Assembly (NCBI RefSeq): GCF_007995245.1
Contig: NZ_VCBA01000004.1
Location: 299,534-363,533 of the forward strand
Length of the DNA: 64,000 bases
Direction of reading: 5' to 3'
From: Tateyamaria sp. syn59
Lineage (GTDB): Bacteria; Pseudomonadota; Alphaproteobacteria; Rhodobacterales; Rhodobacteraceae
Within the stretch, counting starts at the first letter, position 1. The number at the start of each line of letters is the position of its first letter. This document shows, in pieces, positions 59,918-64,000 of the stretch. The notes beneath the pieces were generated by a model. That model saw nothing but the letters and a program-made list of their open reading frames with translations. It had not been told where the DNA came from and did not search any database. A program made the position numbers and the translations under genes.

Positions 59918-60868
59918 ATGCCAGACCGCCTACCGCCCCTCACCGCCCTACGCGCCTTTGACGCCGCCGCCCGGCACATGTCATTCGCCAAGGCAGCCGA
60001 AGAATTGCACGTCACCCCCGCCGCCCTCAGCTTCCAGATCAAATCACTGGAAGAACACTTGGGCACCCAGGTCTTCCGCCGCCTCAACCGCGCCGTCGAA
60101 CTCACCGAAGCAGGCCGCGCCATGGCCCCCGGCATGGCCGACGGCTTCCAGACCCTCGCCGCTGCATGGCGGGCTGCAGAACGCACTTTGGACAATGAGA
60201 CATTGACTGTGACGGCAGGTCCGGCTTTCACCGCCAAGTGGCTCGCCCCGCGCCTTTACGAGTTTGCTCAAGCCCATCCAGAGATCGAGCTGCGCTTCTC
60301 CGCGACCCTGAAACTCGTGGACCTGACACGCGACGGGATCGACGTAGCCATCCGCTTCGGGACAGGCACGGACGAAGGCGTCTACTCGTATCCCCTGCCC
60401 GCCGATGAATGGGTGTGTCCCGTGATGACGCCCGAAATGGCAGCCCGCTTTCCCACGCCGGACAGCCTGCGCGACGCGACCCTGATCTTTGACGACAGTA
60501 TCGCTTTCCTGAAACCACCGGCCAATTGGGACACGTGGTTCCGCATGATGGGCATCGACTTCGCTCCTAAGGCAGGCCCCCGCTTCAGCCAGGCAGATCA
60601 CGCCATCGACGCTGCCCTGGCCGGGGTCGGCGTGGCACTGGGGCGGCGTTCGGTGGTGATCAAGGATCTGGACGATGGCCGCCTTGTCGCACCCTTTCCC
60701 AATGCGCTGGACACCGGCGTGCGCTTCCGCTTTCTGTGCAACAAGGGTGCCGAAATGCGTCCCCAAATCGTGGCCTTCCGCGACTGGATCCTGACAGAAA
60801 TCGCCAAGACCGAACACATCACCGACCGCATGATCCGCAAACCCTCATCGGACTTTCAGCCCGAATGA
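59918..60868 (+). CDS. LysR-family transcriptional regulator (GcvA-like)
   Basis: This 316-aa regulator has an N-terminal helix-turn-helix (LRAFDAAARHMSFAKAAEEL, then HVTPAALSFQIKSLEEHLG) and a substrate-binding C-terminal domain (FTAKWLAPRLYEF, FGTGTDEGVYSYPL). Such regulators usually control a neighbouring gene. Here the next gene, a DMT exporter, starts inside its stop codon. ATG 59918 is used; GTG 59912 is an alternative. Confidence 0.9.
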   Translation: MPDRLPPLTALRAFDAAARHMSFAKAAEELHVTPAALSFQIKSLEEHLGTQVFRRLNRAVELTEAGRAMAPGMADGFQTLAAAWRAAERTLDNETLTVTAGPAFTAKWLAPRLYEFAQAHPEIELRFSATLKLVDLTRDGIDVAIRFGTGTDEGVYSYPLPADEWVCPVMTPEMAARFPTPDSLRDATLIFDDSIAFLKPPANWDTWFRMMGIDFAPKAGPRFSQADHAIDAALAGVGVALGRRSVVIKDLDDGRLVAPFPNALDTGVRFRFLCNKGAEMRPQIVAFRDWILTEIAKTEHITDRMIRKPSSDFQPE

Positions 60869-61749
60869 CGCGCCGCACCGCGACCCTGATCGGCTTTGTC
60901 GCCGTACTGCTGTGGGGCGTGCTGGCCCTGCTGACGGTCGGGTCCGCTCCGACGCCGCCCTTTCTGCTCAACGCGCTCTGCTTTGCCATCGGCGGCACGC
61001 TTGGCCTGATCTGGACGGCGCGCAGTGGGGGCCTCCAGCAATTGCGCGGAGTGCCCCTGCATGTCTACGTCCTCGGGACACTGGGCCTTTTTGGCTATCA
61101 CGCACTCTACTTTTCCGCCCTACGCCTAGCCCCCGCAGCCGAAGCAAGCCTGATCGCTTACCTTTGGCCGCTGCTGATCGTGCTGTTCTCCGGCCTTCTG
61201 CCCGGCGAGACGCTGCGCGCCGGTCACGTCATAGGCGCGTTGATCGGATTTGCCGGGGCCGCACTGATCGTGACAGGCGGGTCTGCTGGTTTCAATGCCA
61301 CTGCCCTGCCCGGCTATCTTCTGGCCATGGCCTGCGCGCTGACATGGTCCAGCTATTCGGTCCTGTCGCGTCGTTTTGGGACTGTGCCCACAGCGTCCGT
61401 GGCCGTCTTCTGTGTCGCCAGCGCCGCGCTGTCGGTGCCATTTCACCTGATGCTCGAAGACACCGTTTGGCCTGCAGGCATGTTGGGCTGGGTCAGCGCG
61501 ATCCTGCTGGGTCTAGGCCCTGTCGGCCTTGCGTTCTACGTCTGGGACATCGGCGTAAAGCGCGGCGACATACAAATGCTCGGTACTGCGTCCTATGCGG
61601 CGCCGCTGTTGTCGACCGTCGTTCTTGTGGTGGCTGGCGTGGCTGTACCAACGTTGTCATTGGCGTTTGCGGCACTCCTTGTGACGGGCGGAGCACTGCT
61701 GGCAGCCCGCGCCAGCCTGAAGGGGAGCCTTAACTCGAAAGTCGGGTAA
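60865..61749 (+). CDS. DMT-family transporter (EamA domain)
   Basis: This 294-aa protein has ten predicted helices in two EamA repeats; MTRRTATLIGFVAVLLWG is the first helix and the GYHALYFSALRLAPAAEASLI segment the typical fourth. The LysR regulator upstream overlaps by ATGA, so the exporter is presumably under its control. It resembles YddG-type aromatic amino acid exporters; the substrate is not known. Confidence 0.88.
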   Translation: MTRRTATLIGFVAVLLWGVLALLTVGSAPTPPFLLNALCFAIGGTLGLIWTARSGGLQQLRGVPLHVYVLGTLGLFGYHALYFSALRLAPAAEASLIAYLWPLLIVLFSGLLPGETLRAGHVIGALIGFAGAALIVTGGSAGFNATALPGYLLAMACALTWSSYSVLSRRFGTVPTASVAVFCVASAALSVPFHLMLEDTVWPAGMLGWVSAILLGLGPVGLAFYVWDIGVKRGDIQMLGTASYAAPLLSTVVLVVAGVAVPTLSLAFAALLVTGGALLAARASLKGSLNSKVG

Positions 61750-61894
61750 TCTCTTCTTTCAGCTTCAGCTTCTGCTTTTTCATGGTGGCCACTTGCATCT
61801 GATCAATGCCGGGCGATCGCTGGGCCATATCAACCTGTTCACTGAGGTTCTGATGCTTCTTTTTCAACTCTTCGAGATGGGCGGTCACGCTCAT
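61730..61894 (-). CDS. YdcH/DUF465 family small coiled-coil protein
   Basis: This 54-aa helical protein begins MSVTAHLEELKKKHQNLSE and ends KKQKLKLKEEITRLSS, the DUF465 form of a helical hairpin with a lysine-rich turn. AAGGAGGACCCGT before ATG 61894 is excellent. It converges with the DMT gene, overlapping by 20 bases. Function unknown; a second member is at 5929-6153. Confidence 0.87.
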   Translation of the reverse strand: MSVTAHLEELKKKHQNLSEQVDMAQRSPGIDQMQVATMKKQKLKLKEEITRLSS

Positions 61895-62008
61895 ACGGGT
61901 CCTCCTTGCTGATAAAGTTGCTGCCACAGCCAAGCACAGCTTTACGCGCGAGTCACGCCGCAGGCGCAGCATGTGGATAAGCCTGATGTAGGAACGGTTA
62001 ACTTCCCG

Positions 62009-62752
62009 TTAAAGGTGTAGAGCCGCACCTGCGCGCAAAACCGCTTGAATTTCAGGGGTATAGCTTTCGGCATCCTGTTCGTGCCGTTCCCCTTTGTGAA
62101 GAATGATCGGAAAATGCAGCCTAAAATCTGCGCGCCCGTTCTTGCGCGCCCGGAAAATCGCCAGCTCTGCCGGTTTTCCGATCCGAGGACAAAGCGGCCA
62201 GATCTCCGGACTGCCCAATCGCCCCAACGCGCCCGCCAGCAGGTCCGGCACCCGTTCGGCCCGGTGAATCATGTGCAGATAACCCTTGTGCCGCAGCCGC
62301 CGCGCCGCCGCGTCGATCCATGCGGCCACGGGGGTCTCCACCCCACGCCCGGCCTCCCGCCCAAGGTCGGACGCCACATGTCCCGCCTCGCGATCAAAAA
62401 AGGGCGGGTTCGCCAGTACGTGGTCAAAGCTGCGGGCCTTCAAGGCCTCGGGCAAGTCCGTCAGATCAGCGGCGAAGGTGTCCAACCCGTTCCGCTGCGC
62501 CAGCGCTGCATAGTCGGCCTGCCGCTCCACGCCCCAAAGGTCTAGACCCTCCACTCGTGCCCCTAGACACAATGCCGCAGTGCCCACCCCACAACCCAAA
62601 TCCAGCACGGATTGGCCAGGTTTCGCAGGCACCGACGCTGCCAATAGCACCGGATCAACACCCGCCCGATACCCCAACCGCGGTTGCCACAGGTGTAACC
62701 GCCCGCCCAGAAAGGCATCGTGGGTCAGATCAGCGTCCAAGGTCGATGTCAT
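62009..62752 (-). CDS. tRNA1(Val) adenine-N6 methyltransferase-like protein
   Basis: This 247-aa class I methyltransferase has motif I VLDLGCGVGTAA, an acidic motif II (GVERQADYA), and the N6-adenine motif NPPFF in VLANPPFFD. This fits TrmN6/YfiC-like enzymes that modify A37 of tRNA-Val. Its start overlaps the DUF2007 gene by 23 bases. Specificity is inferred. Confidence 0.87.
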   Translation of the reverse strand: MTSTLDADLTHDAFLGGRLHLWQPRLGYRAGVDPVLLAASVPAKPGQSVLDLGCGVGTAALCLGARVEGLDLWGVERQADYAALAQRNGLDTFAADLTDLPEALKARSFDHVLANPPFFDREAGHVASDLGREAGRGVETPVAAWIDAAARRLRHKGYLHMIHRAERVPDLLAGALGRLGSPEIWPLCPRIGKPAELAIFRARKNGRADFRLHFPIILHKGERHEQDAESYTPEIQAVLRAGAALHL

Positions 62753-62945
62753 TGTCCGTCATAACCCGCAGCGCTGCGTCGTAATCATCCGTCCGCACCA
62801 TCAGGCGACGGGGGAAAATTCCGATCCCACCTTCGAGGACGCTCATATTTACGTCCATCTGAAAGCAGTCTATATCCTCGCCTTCAAGAAGGGCGGAGGC
62901 AAAGGCGATGATCGTCGGGTCAGTCGTGCGCAAAAGTTCCTTCAT
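62730..62945 (-). CDS. DUF2007 family small protein
   Basis: This 71-aa protein starts MKELLRTTDPTIIAFASALL, a DUF2007 pattern with later FPRRLMVRTDDYDAALRVM, a ferredoxin-like fold related to PII-type signal proteins. A much longer upstream frame is implausible because it overlaps the start of the divergent polyprenyl synthase gene. No strong Shine-Dalgarno. It is coupled to the methyltransferase gene by overlap. Confidence 0.85.
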   Translation of the reverse strand: MKELLRTTDPTIIAFASALLEGEDIDCFQMDVNMSVLEGGIGIFPRRLMVRTDDYDAALRVMTDNDIDLGR

Positions 62946-63001
62946 ATCATGGATGTAGGGGCACACCGGCCTACGTGTCGAGGGGTGCAATGGGGAAAGT
63001 G

Positions 63002-64000
63002 ATGGACGCGTCCACAATCGCAAAGCCGCATGACCGTTTGGCCGCCTATCTGGCAGAGGATCTGGAGGGCGTGAACGGCCTGATCCGCGAGCGCATGGCC
63101 TCAGAACACGCGCCCCGTATCCCCGAAGTGACACAGCACCTCGTGGAGGCAGGCGGCAAGCGTCTGCGGCCCATGCTCACCCTCGCCTCGGCGCATCTGT
63201 GCGGCTATCCGGGCGCCTATCATGTACACTTGGCCGCCACGGTCGAGTTCATCCACACTGCCACCCTGCTGCATGACGACGTGGTCGACGAAAGCGCCCA
63301 GCGGCGCGGACGTCCCACGGCGAACCTGCTGTGGGACAACAAATCATCAGTCCTCGTAGGCGACTACCTCTTTGCCCGTTCGTTCCAGCTGATGACGGAA
63401 ACAGGCAATATCGACGTCCTGCGCATCCTGTCCGACGCCGCGGCCACCATTGCCGAGGGCGAAGTGCTTCAGATGACCGCAGCCCAGGATCTGGCCACCA
63501 GTGAGGCCATCTACCTGCAAGTGGTGCGCGGCAAGACGGCGGCGCTGTTCTCTGCGGCCATGGAAGTGGGCGGCGTGATCGCGGGCAAGGACTCGGCGAC
63601 GACGCAAGCGCTGTTCGACTACGGCGACGCGCTCGGCATCGCGTTCCAGATCGTGGATGACCTGCTGGACTACCAGGGCCAGTCCTCCGCCACTGGCAAA
63701 AATGTCGGCGACGATTTCCGCGAACGCAAACTGACGCTGCCAGTGATCAAGGCCGTCGCGATGAGCGACAGCGAACAGCGCGCCTTCTGGTCCCGCACCA
63801 TCGAAAAGGGCCAGCAAGAGGACGCAGACCTCGACCACGCCCTGTCGCTCCTGCACAAACACGGCGCACTTGAAGCAACCAAGGCAGACGCCATCGGCTG
63901 GGCGAACAAGGCCAAGTCCTCGCTTGCCGCACTGCCAGCGCATGACCTGCGTGACATGCTGATTGACCTCGCCGACTACGTGGTCGAACGGATCAACTAG
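63002..64000 (+). CDS. Polyprenyl diphosphate synthase (octa/decaprenyl type)
   Basis: This 332-aa prenyl chain-elongating enzyme supplies the side chain of ubiquinone. The first Asp-rich motif is LLHDDVVDES and the second IVDDLLDYQG, with GGKRLRPML at the allylic site. ATG 63002 follows GGGGAAAGTG; ATG 62990 (MGKVMDA) is also possible. The stop codon falls exactly at the last base of the window. The product length is not readable from the sequence; most Rhodobacteraceae make Q10. Confidence 0.93.
   Translation: MDASTIAKPHDRLAAYLAEDLEGVNGLIRERMASEHAPRIPEVTQHLVEAGGKRLRPMLTLASAHLCGYPGAYHVHLAATVEFIHTATLLHDDVVDESAQRRGRPTANLLWDNKSSVLVGDYLFARSFQLMTETGNIDVLRILSDAAATIAEGEVLQMTAAQDLATSEAIYLQVVRGKTAALFSAAMEVGGVIAGKDSATTQALFDYGDALGIAFQIVDDLLDYQGQSSATGKNVGDDFRERKLTLPVIKAVAMSDSEQRAFWSRTIEKGQQEDADLDHALSLLHKHGALEATKADAIGWANKAKSSLAALPAHDLRDMLIDLADYVVERIN

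Overview
The window is a chromosomal stretch of an alphaproteobacterium, most likely Rhodobacteraceae (Roseobacter group). The evidence is the GC-rich coding sequence, an F1-only atpHAGDC operon without F0 genes, an Hsp20-DUF1150 pair, several TRAP and DMT transporters, RTX and Hint_2 proteins, and family-typical small proteins (two YdcH/DUF465, DUF2007). No rRNA, tRNA, CRISPR array, transposase or integrase was recognised.

Layout. 1-4722: a locus for uptake and oxidation of a small organic acid or amino acid (partial Asp/Glu racemase-family gene, DadA-like FAD oxidoreductase, TRAP DctPQM). 5133-8205: Hsp20/DUF1150, a YdcH protein, an unknown 119-aa protein, purEK. 8202-14777: an orphan phnM overlapped by a secreted lipase-like hydrolase, Nudix, EamA exporter, ABM monooxygenase plus MarR regulator, a small P-loop kinase-like protein, and an ABC exporter with an unusual leader. 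15156-17217: groESL with a CIRCE operator. 17351-24820: TraB/GumN protein, DUF2161 nuclease-like protein, Mn-pyrophosphatase, HAD hydrolase, MaoC dehydratase, ribF, YcgN, alpha/beta hydrolase, DsbA-like isomerase. 24925-28959: prs and an amino-acid ABC importer. 28956-30831: an almost pure RTX-repeat protein and an H-type lectin. 30948-35898: atpHAGDC. 36321-42891: membrane-anchored RTX-like protein, methyltransferase, gloB, clpA, M23 peptidase. 42909-46606: a MotA/TolQ/ExbB-like channel protein coupled to an OmpA-domain protein with a coiled coil of about 630 residues. 46681-52408: ChaC-like cyclotransferase, DUF2125, the hisC-tyrA-extensin operon, an EEP-family protein. 52786-64000: Hint-domain protein, DUF2867, an orphan contractile-tail tube-like protein, rpsD, tag, EAL phosphodiesterase, phaA and phaB, a 39-aa small protein, LysR plus DMT exporter, tRNA methyltransferase-like gene, DUF2007, and polyprenyl diphosphate synthase ending exactly at the window edge.

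Most of the window is core metabolism and housekeeping. The least explained part is the two-gene membrane system at 42909-46606. Its TM aspartate and channel helices resemble MotAB, TolQR and ZorAB. Its periplasmic part is an unusually long coiled coil in continuous heptad register. It lacks flagellar, Tol, Ton and Zorya effector neighbours. Other points of interest are the orphan tail-tube protein, a 140-bp palindromic element upstream of hisC, a dispersed GTAGGGYGGG repeat (including an inverted pair between atpD and atpC), the uORF/hairpin leader before the ABC exporter, and a group of secreted-type proteins (RTX, lectin, Hint).
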